Positions 47,160-59,889 of a stretch of DNA of 64,000 bases are shown here, in pieces. Made by a program: the position numbers and the translations under genes. Under the pieces are notes generated by a model. It made no database searches. It was not told the DNA's origin and saw only the letters and a list, made by a program, of their open reading frames with translations. This DNA comes from Polyodon spathula (Eukaryota > Chordata > Actinopteri > Acipenseriformes > Polyodontidae). The DNA is taken from the NCBI RefSeq assembly GCF_017654505.1, contig NC_054534.1:46961288-47025287 (forward strand). The letters are read 5' to 3'. Each line of letters opens with the position of its first letter. Positions within the stretch are counted from its first letter, which is position 1.

Positions 47160-47388
47160 TTAATGCCTGGCCAGCAGGGGTTGCTGTAGCATGATGAGGA
47201 GAAGTTCCTGCAGGTTTTGCCTCCCCAACCCACGGGAGCGCCAGAGCCAATACAACACTCCCGTCACAATCCCCAACGAAGAGCGGCGACTTTGCACAGC
47301 CAGGACTCAAACCTCCTCTGTATGACTCACCCTGCACACCACACGGCTGGGCTTTTGCCAGATGAGCCATTCGAGGACCCCGGAACTG
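47160..47388 (-). mobile_element. tRNA-derived SINE, minus strand
   Basis: On the minus strand the head has a perfect A box (TGGCTCATCTG, about 47374-47364) and a near-perfect B box (GGTTTGAGTCC, about 47316-47306), followed by a body that ends in CAACCCCTGCTGGCCAGGC. This is the standard tRNA-SINE layout and is one of the best preserved SINEs here. Confidence 0.82.
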
Positions 47389-47399
47389 CACATTTATAA

Positions 47400-48490
47400 G
47401 CAGACTTCAATTTGTAATCACTGTTCTCAAAAGGGGAACAATGCATATTAACAGGGTTCTGCCCTGTTTATAAAGTTCAAGTGACATCATTTAATTATGT
47501 ACAGTACATAATACTTACAAGTACTGTACTGTGCAGTAACTACAAAAAAGACAGGCAGAGAACAAGTTCCCCACTCAGGGTTTGCGTTCTGGAGAAGATA
47601 AATCACTTCTCTATTCATGCGACACACAAGGTTATGTTTAATATAGCATGGGGAAGAACTGTGTGTCCTCACCAGACTCACATGCATCAAGGCTGTGACT
47701 GGGGAATGGTCTTGAAATAAGCTGTGGTTACTGCCCTGTACATTTCACAGGGAGCTACCATTAAATTGACACTTGCATGCCAAAATGTTTAATACATTCT
47801 GTGAGACCTACACGGACCCTTCTGCCACTCAACCTTTCTAATTTCAATAACAGAGGAAAATATTGTAGCCTTCAACAAAGGTATCTTGGATGTTTACCAT
47901 AACCAACTCTCTGCAAGTATATCTGGTTTATAAACATGTTCTTAATTCATCTAGTTCTGGGATTAGACGGTGAGCTTTTGCTCTATTAGTGCTGTGATGT
48001 AGCAGCCCTATTCTTATTAAAAGGGACGGATAATTAGTGGACAGGTCAGTAGACGTTATCGTTGGCTAACTAGAAAAGTGACACGGCAATAAAAATACAG
48101 ATACAGAACCCTGCTCAAGAGTACAGGCATCCTTTACGCATGCAGGTTTGCAGTTGTCTAGTCCCCGGGACTGGCGTCTGTCGCACACCACAGACTTTGT
48201 TTATTTATTATTATTATTATTTATTTATTTTTTTTTTTTTAAATCATGCAGGCAATACAGCTGTGCTGTGTGAAGTGCAAGTTTCGGAATGGTGGCATCT
48301 CATACATTGTAGTTACTGATGTGGACAATGGGAAAACATGGCCCCAGGTACATGAAGTGATTGTGCCATCCTCGTGTATACATTTGAAACCACTCATGCT
48401 ACACATAGCCCCATTATATCCTGTGCATCAACACAACCACTTCCCTTCTCTACCCAACTGGCTTAATCTGCCCGTCTTTGGACTAGAATC
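47400..48490. other. Intergenic, no gene seen
   Basis: Unique sequence with an (ATT)/(TTTA)n tract at 48200-48240. Confidence 0.4.
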
Positions 48491-48758
48491 TGAGTACTGT
48501 ATCCTCAAATGAACGCTGCCGTTGAATAAATGCTGCACGAAGTTACCAGATTTGTAATAGAAACGACCCTCGAATAAACACTGCACTCCACAAGAAAGAA
48601 GTAAACAGGACAGATTTACCATATTGGACACCTGTTATTGAAAATAAAAAAGGTAAATGTTTACAAACTTACCTAGTCAACTGTATCATTGTCTTACTCC
48701 ACTTTGTTCGTCTGAATGGAGGCTTAGATCCTATTCGTTTGCACTGGCATCAGGTGTA

Positions 48759-50118
48759 CTGGTGTCACAGGAAATAAGTTAACGTTTGCCTTTTTGAGCC
48801 TTTCTGCGCAAAATCTGCGCGAATCTTAGAGCTTAAAAGGCAAGGTTAAGCCGTCTCCATTTTCTGTCGGTAAACTTTAATTTCAGAAAATTGTTTTACT
48901 TTTAAAAATGTTGTCAGGATCTTTATTAAAGCTACATATATTTGTGTTAAATCATAATAATAACACTTTTTAAATAATGTGACAATATCTATTATTTAAT
49001 ATTTTAAGTTTGTAATTGCCAGATATTTACATTATAGGTTTTCTTTGTACAAATATTACCAAAAGAGAAATAAATATGATATTCTGTACATTGATTACAA
49101 CATATCAGAAACAATTAAGCATTAAGATTTATTTTTATGTGCAATTAGATTATTACAGCTGTCAAGTCACAAACTCCTCCCCTCTATAATGTATACTGCC
49201 CAGGCCCACCCCAAAAAAGGCGCAAAATCTAAAACAGTTTATTTTTTATAAAATATACAAAAAACAAAACCAGACCACATCACAAGCATCGATCTGTAAG
49301 TACTGCACTCTAATTTATCATTCATAATATAGGAGTGTGTGTGTGTATACGTCCATATGTATGAAGTCTGTGTGTGTTTCTTGGTATGATCATATGAAAG
49401 TATGTATAGGAAGCCAATCGTTTTCTGCGTTTCTCAAATGATCTATCTATATATCTCTTAAAACATCTTTCACTAAGAACACATACTTTTTCTGTATATA
49501 TTAAAACAGGTTTAGATATTCCCACACGTAGACTTGATTAAACCGTCAAAAACAGTATTCTCTGTATCAATGAAAGTGTTTGTACTCACTTCCCCATAAC
49601 ATTTATTAATAAAACAACCAAGCATTTTACTGTGAAAATAATAACTTGGTTAAACTTAAGCCTACATACAATAAAATCTTATATTAGCTTATGCCACAGT
49701 ATGATATGACACAACATTTTTGAAAGGAAATAAACATTTGGCAAGTAGTGATTTTAACTCTGCATAAACATTAATTATACTGACAAAATAATGTTTTTAA
49801 AATATTTATTTTTTGCTAAAACCAACACTCACCATCCAAACACAGCGAGCACTTTACTTTAAATAAAATGTATTTATAAAACTTACTTACATTTACACTT
49901 CGACAAATGTGATGTCAAACATCACATTTTTAAACAAAAAAATACGGTCTGCAATACTTGTTTTCGTTTCTTAAAAAAGTACAAAAGGCATCTGTAAAAT
50001 CTTGGACAAATCGCCACAAAACCTTGCCTTTAACTTCTAAAATTCTTGCGTGCGCAGAAAGGCTCAAAAAGACAAACGCTAACTTATTTCACGGCTAACT
50101 TATTCCCTGTGACACCGG
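48759..50118. mobile_element. Non-coding TIR element nested in the Tigger relic
   Basis: The ends are inverted: TGGTGTCACAGGAAATAAGT (48759 onward) and, from the right, CGGTGTCACAGGGAATAAGT (50118 backwards). Both are flanked by TA. The match extends through TTTTTGAGCCTTTCTGCGCA on both sides, about 90-100 bp in total, with a short insertion in the right copy. The 1.16 kb interior is AT-rich and encodes nothing. It behaves like a Tc1/pogo-type MITE that inserted close to the 3' end of the transposase gene. Confidence 0.82.
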
Positions 50119-50124
50119 TATTAA

Positions 50125-51005
50125 TGGGAAGGAGCAATTCCTCCGCACATTCTGCCATGTGTCCTCTCTGTGCAATGAATGATATCTGGATCGTCTGCTG
50201 TTAATCGATATGCTTCGACTTCTCTCATTATGGTCTTCCTGCTCAGTGCTTCCCATGGTTTCTTTGTCCTCTCCATCTGAAGTCGAGTAGGGGCTTGAGG
50301 ATTTTCATCTGCTGTTAAATCTTGAGGTCATTCAGGTTGTCGCAGCCACCCCTCATAGAATTCACGTTACATGGGTTTAAATGGTGCATTCCAACAAACA
50401 TCAGCTGGCTGGATCACCTTTGTGCAGCCACCAGGAATGCAAGCCATTTTTGTTTTTGCCTGCTTCAGGGTTGAGTGAATGTCATCGGTAAGATGTCAGT
50501 GGTATGGCTCCCACACAGTAAGTCTTGGCATAAAGTGAAACATTCCCCAAACTTTCCAAATCATAGTTTCAAGGGTCATCCATCCATTCTGAGAAAATAT
50601 GATCATCACTCTGTGCATCCCTTAGGTCTTACAGCATGTGTTTTCCTTTAAACAATACAGACCAGCAATAAGGCGGGTATGTGCTTAGCCCCACCTGGCA
50701 TGTCTGCCCAAATTACTGTCTTACCACTCCTTTGATATCTGAAAGAATATGCTTTAACTGTTCTCTCTGATCCTTGCAAAACAAAAAAAAATAAAATTGC
50801 AAACTTTACAACTTTACCTGCTAACTCTTTGGGAAGTATTTCACCAGTAGTGGTCTTTGCTTGAATTTGTGTTACGCCTCATAGAATGTCCAACCCAACC
50901 ACAGCTTGCTTTTAAAGCTCATATCCAGTTGACTAGATGCTCTTCCATATCGGGATCAGCAAGGCAACGCACGCCACCGCAGCCTTTTCCACTTACCCTG
51001 TTAAA
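50125..51005 (-). pseudogene. Tigger/pogo transposase (CENP-B HTH plus DDE_1), decayed
   Basis: Minus strand, several frames. Near 51000-50932 it reads GKGCGGVRCLADPDMEEHLV then NWI, the CENP-B-type helix-turn-helix. Near 50710 follow KTVIWADMPGGAK. Near 50470-50385 it reads LKQAKTKMACIPGGCTKVIQ then PADVCWNAPFKP, the block with the third catalytic aspartate (PADV). The end (50290-50130) holds TRLQMERTKKPWEALSRKTI-like sequence. Frameshifts and stops are frequent; no product is possible. Start and end follow the recognisable blocks only. Confidence 0.7.
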
Positions 51006-51309
51006 ATGTGGCCGAGGTAATTGTTTTCTCCATTACCTAATGTAACGTCCATCAACTACAAGTTCCAGCAGAAATACAACTTTTTCTGCGCAATACTTAT
51101 CACCATCTATGCATGCACCTTTGGCTACACGTATTCTCATAGAAGGTTCTCAAAAACCGTACTACTTCCAATAAATGCCACCGTCAAAAAAGGCTGCTGC
51201 CTAGGAAAACTGTTGTTCTTCCAATAAAACCGCTCTTGAAAATGCTGCAGCTCTTTTAGGCAATCTCATATAAACACTGCAGTGTTAATTTGAGGATATA
51301 CAGTATTCA

Positions 51310-51525
51310 ATGTGTATGTTTGTTTTTTTCAAAATTCACACCCCTCAAATGTCTGACTGGAGACAGCACCTTTGAGAATACTCTACATATCGTAAAATGC
51401 TTTGAGAATAGGCCCGTTGTGAGAGGGGGTGGATCTGGACTGGCCATCAGGCACATGTCTGAGCTTGTAGGGGGTTCGGACACCCAGGACATTCCCACGC
51501 TGTCAGGCAACGTCTTGTTGACAGG
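51310..51525. other. Intergenic, no gene seen
   Basis: Short stretch between the Tigger end and an LTR-like region; GC-richer than its surroundings, no family seen. Confidence 0.3.
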
Positions 51526-51529
51526 AGTC

Positions 51530-52165
51530 AGCTGTGAAGAAATTGGTTGACGTCAATCATTGGCAGGGGTGGTACTTTACGGGGTGAATGGTTAAATAAA
51601 AGCACTGTTTTGTATCCTCTCTGGCTCATACAGGAAGTATGGTGGCGCGTGACTTCACGGCGGAATCCTGATACTCTGAAGTGAAACTGAAAGCTCTGAA
51701 GCAGCAAGTCGGGGAGACAGTGCGGCAACTTCATCGTGAGACAGACCTGGTAGTGCAAGCAAGCCACTCACTGGTTATTTACTTGTCACTATCTTAGATA
51801 GTTAGCATAACGGGACTGAGCCATTCCACAGTGTATAGGAGAGGATATTGAGCAGTGCCTGATTCTAAGGGCTTCCACCACTAGAGGGAGCAACAGACCG
51901 CGGTTAGAAACCAGCAAACTTTATTTTGTAGTTTTTCCTTAAAGTGTTTTGTTTTCCTTTTTCCTTTCACCTTTTACTTATTCTTTTTAGTTTACACACC
52001 TGCATGTGTGTGATTTATGAATACAGGGCATAATACCATTGCTGGTAGAGTGACCCGAACTATCACAGAAGCACCTTCCAACTGAGCACGGACTAATAAA
52101 TTTGGGCGCCTGTGCCGGCGTTTCATATTTGAGCTTTGTGTGTGCCTTGTGTTTTCCAACACCCT
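51530..52165 (+). mobile_element. LTR-like segment, uncertain
   Basis: The region has TTAAATAAAAGCACTG (about 51592), a CCACTAGAGGGAGCA segment at 51878 and an AATAAATTT at 52096, with the composition of a fish LTR. It may start at TGTTGACAGG (51517). No second copy, primer site or target duplication was found. Borders are guesses. Confidence 0.3.
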
Positions 52166-52199
52166 TCCACACCATTTAAACAGAATCTTAATAAACAGA

Positions 52200-53940
52200 T
52201 TCACGAATTGCTCAGATAGAAATATACAGCACCAAGAGCTTGATATTTTATACTACACGCTTTCGCAAAGATAGTAACTACCGAAAACAGTACAGAACAA
52301 AATCTCTTACTAGTCTAGACCTGTGTAATGTCCCAAGAAAAACAGAATAGAAACACAAGCAAGCACGACAGTGGGACAGGAAAAGTTCAGTAGAGAAATA
52401 TGCTAGCTCTGCCAAAGTGCTGCCTATAAACTGCAGTAGCTCATGTGCGCGTATATTCATAAAGGGTTAACACCTACTGAAATGAGAAAACAGGAGTACA
52501 TGATCAGGTGTCGTCCATAGCAGCCTATTTAATGGCAGTTGCTATTCATAAGAGATAATTCAGATGTGTCGTTAAGCCCCAGTGAGTTTCGTCTATGAAG
52601 GCATGTTTTTAACGAATTTAGAGAAATGTTAACGATTATCTCATTAGCATAAAGATTTCATCAGTCCTGAGCATCAACCTGCTATTCATAAGAGTGAACA
52701 ACAGCAAAACACTGTCGATAACCAGGAGTTATTAAATGCTTTCTACAGTCAAGTCTAAACTAACGACAGCCTCGGCAGACTATTACTGCAAAAAACACTG
52801 GTTAGTGTTCGAGTCTTCTTTTTTTCCCCTCGCACAACAAAATGATCCATTTTGTGTACAATACGGCGTGAAACTGTCACTGATTCATAAACAAACTCAC
52901 CACTGATTGATTCCCTGCAGGGTTTATTATTATTATTATTAATAATAACAATAATAATAATAATAATAATAATATTAACAATAATAAGTTGAAAATGTGT
53001 AAGATTAACATTTAAAATTATTATTATTATATTATTTTAATTACAGTATTATTCAAACGTTTAATAACTAACAGTTTATTTATATAATACGTAGAGTCCA
53101 TTATTGCTTTTAAAGACACTGAGAATTCTCCAAGCAGAATACATAATACAAAAAAAAAAACATTAAAAAAAAAAAAAAGAAATTGTGTTAAAAAAAAAAA
53201 AAAAAAAAAAGGGGGGGGGTTTGTAAAGTTTCCGAAATACTTTATAATCCCTGGAGTGTTCCGAAAAAAAGGATGCAATTTTCAAGATGTTACTGTAAAA
53301 AATTGATTTTTAGTAATTTTTTATAGAGGGAGAGTGTCAAATACAGCCAAACAACACCTGGTCACGGGGGAGCATCCCACTGAAAAATTATTGGTTCTGA
53401 AAAGGTTAAAAGATTAACTTATACCATGCCCATGCAAGAAATTGTTTTTGTTATTAGAACAGACATTTAACAGACATTTGGATGTCTGGGTCCTGCACAG
53501 TAAGTAACTGAGATTAATGCAATTCTACTACCGGTACTAGAAGTTGAGTTAGGGTCATGCCAATAAAAGCTGCACACTGCAGTGAAATCAAGGTCAATGG
53601 ATTGCAGTGTGGAATGTACTGAAAAGAAAGTGTCCACTGAGATAGAAATACAATAGGGTGGTACCACTGCATGCAGTAGCATTCCGGCCTTTGTTTTCTG
53701 TGTTAAAAAGTGGCTTACTAAAGACTTGAAATGTAGCAACATTTTTACTTGTACCTTTTTCTTGTGCTGGTTTCTTATGTTGGTTCTTTGTTCATTTTAG
53801 ATATTTTTAACGAAACACATTAGAATAATATGGTGGTTCCTGGTACATAAATATGTCTGGTTCTGTAGATCAGACTTACTCAAACAGTCTAACATTAATC
53901 AAGCCATTTGACCAGGGAGCTATACAGTTTATACATTTAA
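52200..53940. other. Intergenic, simple repeats
   Basis: (ATT/AAT)n at 52925-52990 with inverted orientation halves, poly-A followed by poly-G at 53190-53219. No gene. Confidence 0.45.
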
Positions 53941-53944
53941 ATTG

Positions 53945-54185
53945 CCCAATTATTTTACCACCAGATTTTCTCCCAAATTTACAATGTCCAATTATGTTCC
54001 TCACCGCAGCAATTCCCCACACAGCTCAGGAGAATTGAAGGTTCAGAGTGCGTCCTCCACGTCCAACCAAGCCAATTTCCTCTTTTACACTCAGTAATTA
54101 GAGAATGGGTGTTAGTGAACTACTGGCCTCTGGAAGATAAAGGCCAGCACTGCAGGTGTCCGCCTGCAGCACAGGTTCAAAGGGG
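53945..54185 (-). mobile_element. Diverged SINE body, relative of 32430-32905
   Basis: GCCCAATTATTTTACCACCAG, shortened here to its core CCCAATTATTTTACC, and CAATGTCCAATTATGTTCCT then CACCGCAGCAA follow the order of the 32.4 kb copy (CCCAATTATTATCTG, GGCTCACCGC). Strongly mutated; no pol III boxes. Confidence 0.45.
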
Positions 54186-54813
54186 TGGGAAAAGGGTTAT
54201 GAATATGCATGGCAATATAAAAAGAAATACATACTTACATACATAAATACATTATTTTGGTGGGTTAGGGTGGAATAAGAACTAGTAAAAAATCCTTAAG
54301 CAACACAACAGTGTTTAGACGTCAGCAGATTTCACTGCCTAGGTTATGAAATGTTCTGTGTGGCAATGTGTTATGCACATTTTGAGTACAAAAATATGTT
54401 TTGAAGTATGCCACCTGTAAGCCTATATCTTGCACCTAACTGTGTGGGTGTCTAGAAAGCAGATGTTGTGACTATACGGGGCATGTCATGCATATTTATA
54501 AACCTGTTCCAGCCTCTCTAGACCTGTGCAAGAGCAAGCAGGTAGGACAGATGAACCAATCAAAACGCTGACCTTAAATGTTTCTGATTGAGCAGGTTGT
54601 ACTGAAGCCATGGACGTGAATTCAGAAGATATTTAGACGAGAAGACCAGGAGCGCGTTCAATAGGCAGAGTGCTCTCTCGTGGCGCCCTGTAACATATCT
54701 TACCAGTTACTGAACGGTGTATTAGGAGCGAGCAGTTTCACAATAGCAGGCAGGAAATCATTGTGTTTTTTAAAAAAACTGTTGCTTTGAGCCTCGCTCA
54801 AAAAACGTTAACA

Positions 54814-54817
54814 CACA

Positions 54818-54891
<74 letters not shown>
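54814..54891. repeat. (TA)n microsatellite
   Basis: About 38 TA units without break. Confidence 0.97.
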
Positions 54892-54893
<2 letters not shown>

Positions 54894-55096
54894 TGGATAT
54901 ATATGGAATTCCTACTACTGTATTTTTGTAATGCAAAGTTACTGACACTTCTTTTTGGTTTAGCTTGAGGCATGAGTCATATCTGGCAAGTTATAAATAG
55001 TCTATGTTTCTCTCTTATCGCACATGTTGGTCATATAAATCCATATCTGAAAAAATCAATTTGCAGCCACCACACTGACAATGCAGGTCAGCTATT

Positions 55097-56880
55097 TTGA
55101 ACCACCAGCGAGGCAGCTCATTGCTTGACTCGCTAGCGTTAAGAAGCGTTCGCGGCGTGCACATCATTCAACAGGAAAAGCCTAGGGGACAGGCGGTCGC
55201 CGCGCAGGCACCACTCCCCTTCCCCACGCTGGCGCAGATGATCCCCGTCAGAGTCGCCTTGGAGGCGCCCAAGCTCGGCTTTGAGTGGCGCTTTGCAGAA
55301 CTAGTGGAGACTGTAAGGGCTCAGCAGACCATGCTAGAGACCCTACTAAAATCTCAGGGCAGCTTGCCCCATACCACCGGGCAGCTCCAACCACCCCTGT
55401 CCCGATCTCCATCTCCGGCACACAGACCTCCAAGCCCAGGCGAGTTGTCGCTCAAAGTCTCAAGTTCGTATGTGTCCGAACCCACCACGTCAGTTATGCA
55501 GGCCACAGCGGGGGACTCTATACCGCCCCTTCCGCATGTATCACAGAGGGAGGGGCATCCACAGCATGCCCTCGCCTTGTGCCAGGATTTTCTGGAGCTG
55601 CTGCGCTCATCCTGGAGCAACCCAGCATCCATCCCCTCAGCCTCTAGGACAGCAGAGGCCCTGATAAACACCGCATGAGCCCAAGAAGCAGGTCTAGGCA
55701 CGTACCCCACCATCGGAGACACAGTCACAGTACTGGTGCAGGGGTCCACCCTTACCAAAGGTGACAAAGACCCTACCTGCCCTTCCAAGCCATGCAGAAC
55801 AACAGACGCCATGCTGAAAAATGCATACGCATCCACGGCAATGTCAGCTAGAGAGGCCAATGCAATCGGCAATCTTCAGCAGAAGAACACTGTGCACTTG
55901 GTAGATCCAAGCAATGCTCTCAGCGGCTTTTACTCCAGGTACTTCATGGTGTCCAAAAAGGACGGTGGTTTCAGACCTGCTTTGGACCTCAAGCTCCTCA
56001 ATTTGTTCCTCAAGCAGAGGAAGTTCAGTATGTTGACAGCACAGTGTATCCTCCAGTCTGTCCAACCGGGCGACTGGTTCACATCGACAGACCTGCAAGA
56101 TGCCTACTTTCACATCCTGATCCGTCCCGCGCACAGAAAATATCTGCGCTTCACCTTTCAAGGCAACGCGTGCAAATTCTGCGTGCTGCCATTTTCAAAG
56201 TGCATGGATGCAGCACTGGATCCACTCAAGCCTGGGTAAATACGCTCAAGGTGCACCCGGTCCGAGATCGGTACTGGCTGGCGCGAGTGTCCAGACAATG
56301 CCGGAAGACACTGGAGTGGTGGCTCCGTCCTGACAATCTGCGCCTCAGATCTCCCCTCAGATTCCCTCACAGAAGGGAAGTGATCACTACAGATGCCTCC
56401 AGCCTGGGCTGGGGAGCGGTCTGGAATAGGAGATGAATAACATGTCAGTGGAAGGGACATTGGCAGCAAGCGCACATAAATGCCCAAGACCTGCAAGCAG
56501 GTAACCTGGCATTATTTCACTTTCGACAGCAGTTAGTGCACAAACATGTGCTGGTCCGGACGGACAATACTACAGTGTTAGCCTACATAAACCACCAAGG
56601 CAGCCTGCGCTCGACGGGCCTACACCGCACAGACTCCTGTCCTGGACACACAGAAACTTGAGTTCCATCAGGGCAGTTCACCTCCCGCTGTGGACAACAA
56701 GGCAGCAGACCTCCTGTCCAGAAGGAGCTCCAGACAGCTTGGAGTACAGCCTGCATCCTCAAGTGGTGAAACAGATTTGGGAGAGGTTTCGACCGGCACG
56801 AGTCGACCTCTTTGCCACAGCCAAGTCGACTCATTGCCCCCTATGGTTCTCCATGGACGGGGGGGATGCCTGGGAGTAGA
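55097..56880 (+). pseudogene. DIRS-type retroelement (copy C): gag joined to RT and RNase H
   Basis: The plus strand begins with gag-like sequence (MNHQRGSSLLDS..., later LELLRSSWSNPASIPSASR, matching the RSSWDHPATAP block of copy B, and KGDKDPTCPSKPCR). From 55870 it passes without a break into RT: VDPSNALSGFYSRYFMVSKK, DGGFRPALDLKLLN, PGDWFTSTDLQDAYFHI, KYLRFTFQGN. The YLDD box is missing: LPF is joined directly to SKCMDAALDPLKPG, then a stop. RNase H follows in other frames with REVITTDASSLGWGAVW (56378-56428) and LVRTDNTTVLAYINHQGS (56549-56603), then the VHLPxVDNKAADLLSR block (about 56676). No recombinase was found. Parts of gag and the RT palm have been deleted. Confidence 0.82.
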
Positions 56881-57049
56881 CACGCTAGCTCACCCCTAGC
56901 CACAGGGGCTATTGTATGCGTTCCCTCCGCTACCATTATCACCCCTGACAATGAGGGTGGATCAGGGTGGAGAGGACACAGCACTGCTATAGACTGTACT
57001 CATGTAGCAAAGTACGAAGAGAGAAGTAATTTAATTTGGTGAGCTTAAA

Positions 57050-58180
57050 AAGTACCATTCAACTCACATACTGGTTATATCAGATGCCCATCTCCATCTA
57101 CTAAATGCTGAGATGAAACGGTCAGGTGGAATTATTCTTGTATTTTTCCAAACAGCAGTGTGGACACTCACCCAGAAAAGAGAGCAGTAACAGGCAGCAA
57201 CACTTACAGTACCATGTATGACTATTTAGGGGCATTTTAAATGCAAATTTCCACCTGCAACATCGACATTTATTAACACCTATTACTTACAAACATGCTT
57301 ACGGGTGCCTTACGCAAGAGTGATAAAAATATTTATGCATGCGACAATTCTAAACTATATGCGTATGAACAAATCCAGTCATTTATTTATTTGGTCATAA
57401 TGTAGGGAGATCTGGTGAGCTTGTGCAGAAACAAGGAAAAAGATTTATACCCTTACTGATTTTAAAAATACCAAAGTTAGTGTTCTGAAGGCTTGACTTA
57501 GTTTATTGTTTTACCTTTGGCATTACATAGAATCCATAGATTTTTAAAAAGTCAGTTGAATAAATAAGCCAGTTGTTTAGTACGTGCCGATTTATATATT
57601 TTATGGTCTAGTTATCATTGTGTTGCTTTGTTTACAGTAACCTGTGTCTTATGCACAATAAAAGACAGTAAACTAAAATTAAAAATCCCCAAACAAAAAA
57701 AGAAGCCAATTTATTTTTGTTTTTCAGTAGATATTTGACCCAAAAATAATGTAATATTTGGATGCATGAGTGAATTTGAAGATAACCAATTTAATTAAGG
57801 GATTATGCAAACTCTTGTTCCATTTTCTTGTTTCAGTGCACCAAATTAAATACTCCCCAGTATGATAACATATACTATAGGGTAAAACTAATCATTTTTA
57901 ATTAATTACGCACCATAAAATTTAAAAAAATAAAAAATAAACTAAACTACTCTGTTTAATCTCAAGTAGAAGGCCTTAAGAGAAATCTTAAGAAAACTAA
58001 GCATATTATATTAAGCAGTTCAATTATTTAAATTCTGTCGATTAGTGATCCGAGTATGGAAGATAATTCAACATCTAGATAGATATTCTGCATGAAAAAT
58101 AATGGGGAACGCTATTGTATACATTTCTATTGTATCAGCAATATACTGGTAATCTGTTCTGTAAAAACAATCCATTCCAT
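57050..58180. other. Intergenic, no gene seen
   Basis: Unique AT-rich sequence. Confidence 0.45.
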
Positions 58181-58186
58181 TACATA

Positions 58187-59483
58187 CAGTGCCTTGCAAA
58201 AATATTCAGACCCCTGACCAATTCTCTCATATTACGGAATTACAAATGGTACATTGAAATTTCGTTCTGTTCGATATTTTATTTTTAAACACTGAAACTC
58301 AGAATCAATTATTGTAAGGTGACATTGGTTTTATGTTGGGAAATATCTTGCTTGCATAAGTATTCAACCCCCTCACATTAATATTTGGTAGAGCCACCTT
58401 TCTTTTGGGGTAAGTATGTAGTAAAAGGCCGTCCCTCAAAACTCAGCGCTCAAACAAGAAGGAGACTTGCGAGAGAAGCCATAGAGAGGCCAACAATCAC
58501 TTTGAAGGAGCTACAGAGTTCAGTGGCTGGGAGTGGAGTAATGGTGCACCAGTCAACCATATCAAGAGCTCTGCATAACACTGGCCAGTATGGGAAGGTG
58601 GCAAGAAAGAAGCCATTACTCAAAAAGTACCATCTGAAAGCACGTCTGGAGTTTGCCAGAAAGCATGAGAGTGACCCAGCTGAGATGTGGGAAAATGTTT
58701 TGTGGTCAGATGAGACCAAGATAGAGCTTTTTGGCCAAAACTCAAAGCGCTATGTGTGGCGCAAACCTAACACTGCCCATGCCTCAAGACTCACCATCCC
58801 TACAGGGAAGTATGGTGGTGGCAGCATCATGCTGTGGGGATGCTTCCCTAATCTGTGCATTTGTTACAACTGAAGGAAGAATGGATGGAGCAAAATACAG
58901 GAAAATACTGCAAGAGAATCTGCTTCAGTCTGCTAAAACACTGAAGCTTGGGAGGAAATTCCCCTTTCAGCAGGACAATGATCCCAAGGACAAGGCCAAA
59001 GCAACATTGGAGTGGCTCAAGAACAAAAAGGTGAATGTCCTACAGTGGCCCAGTCAAAGTCCTGATCTCAATCCCATTGAGAATCTGTGGCACTATTTGA
59101 AAATTGCGGTCCACAAGCGTAGTCCATCCAACCTGAACAACCTGGAGCAAATCTGCCAAGAAGAATGGGCCAAAATCACCCCGACACTGTGTGCAAAGCT
59201 GGTACATACTTACCCCAAAAGACTTAAAGCTGTTATTGCAGCAAAAGGTGGCTCTACCAAATATTAATGTGTGGGAGTTGAATACTTATGCAAACAAGAT
59301 ATTTCAGTTTTTTATTTTTCTTAAATATTTCCCAACATAAAACCAATGTCACCTTACAATAATTGATTCTGAGTTTCAGTGTTTAAAAATAAAATATCAA
59401 ACAGAACGAAATTTCAATGTACCATTTGTAATTCAGTAATATGAGAGAATTTGTCAGGGTCTGAATACTTTTGCAAGGCACTG
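58187..59483 (+). mobile_element. Tc1/mariner element (copy C1), rearranged
   Basis: The ends are CAGTGCCTTGCAAAAATATT and its complement, flanked by TA at 58185-58186 and 59484-59485. The left 232 bp (58187-58418) is almost identical to the left end of the neighbouring copy C2 (59890-60122), although the two transposase genes point in opposite directions. As a result the left side of C1 contains, reversed, the last codons of the transposase and pairs with its own right end (59205-59483) except for a 20-base gap. The 5' UTR and N-terminus expected here are absent. Confidence 0.92.
58419..59267 (+). pseudogene. Tc1-like transposase, N-terminus lost, one frameshift
   Basis: The first frame runs from about 58419 ([20 protein letters not shown]) through [21 protein letters not shown] and [20 protein letters not shown] with the first catalytic aspartate to [12 protein letters not shown] slip near 58850 moves to the frame ending at TAA 59265-59267, with [19 protein letters not shown] (second aspartate) and [19 protein letters not shown] (glutamate). 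Counting from QQD to NPIE leaves 34 residues between, so this is the DD34E class. The first helix-turn-helix is gone. The three catalytic residues survive across two frames. Confidence 0.93.
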
Positions 59484-59484
59484 T

Positions 59485-59889
59485 ATAGGCCCTGTTGAAA
59501 ATACAAATTAATCTGGAATGTATGAGTTTTTTTGTACATTAGTAAAAAGTAAAAAACAATCTAATAACACTAAATAAATAAATAAAAAAATATCAGGATG
59601 AGCTGAAAAAGAGGCCTCAAAAAAAAAAAAAATAAATAAATAAATAATTAGATTTCAACCAAAAGAATATCTTCAGTGCATCAGGGGTCAATGGCCAAAA
59701 TAAAAAGATGAAGGACTGATAATCTTCCAAGATAGTGTCAACAGACCAGACTGTACAGAGGCTGTACAGTGCAGGACCGCCCACACAGTAGGCACTGTTA
59801 AGGAGTGGTGATTAAGAAAACTGTAGCGAGACATTTTTCATTCCTCTAATATATATATACACATATACATACACACTCACACACACGCA
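59485..59889. other. Spacer between the two Tc1-like copies
   Basis: Unique AT-rich sequence with (AAAT)n near 59626-59648 and a short (TA)/(CA)n near 59853-59890, directly at the left end of C2. Confidence 0.6.

Larger units (their letters stand above)
48497..51303 (-). mobile_element. Tigger/pogo-type DNA transposon, decayed and nested
   Basis: The two ends are inverted copies: CTGTATCCTCAAATGAACGC at 48497 and, read from the right end at 51303, CTGTATATCCTCAAATTAAC. Both are flanked by TA (48495-48496 and 51304-51305). The right half holds a broken minus-strand transposase of the CENP-B/DDE_1 type. A different inverted-repeat element (48759-50118) interrupts the left half. Removing it leaves about 1.45 kb, shorter than full-length Tigger elements (about 2.5 kb), so sequence has been lost. 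Confidence 0.75.

Noticed and set aside
55248..56496. Minus-strand frames up to 172 codons opposite DIRS copy C
   Set aside because: Antisense to recognisable gag/RT/RNase H.
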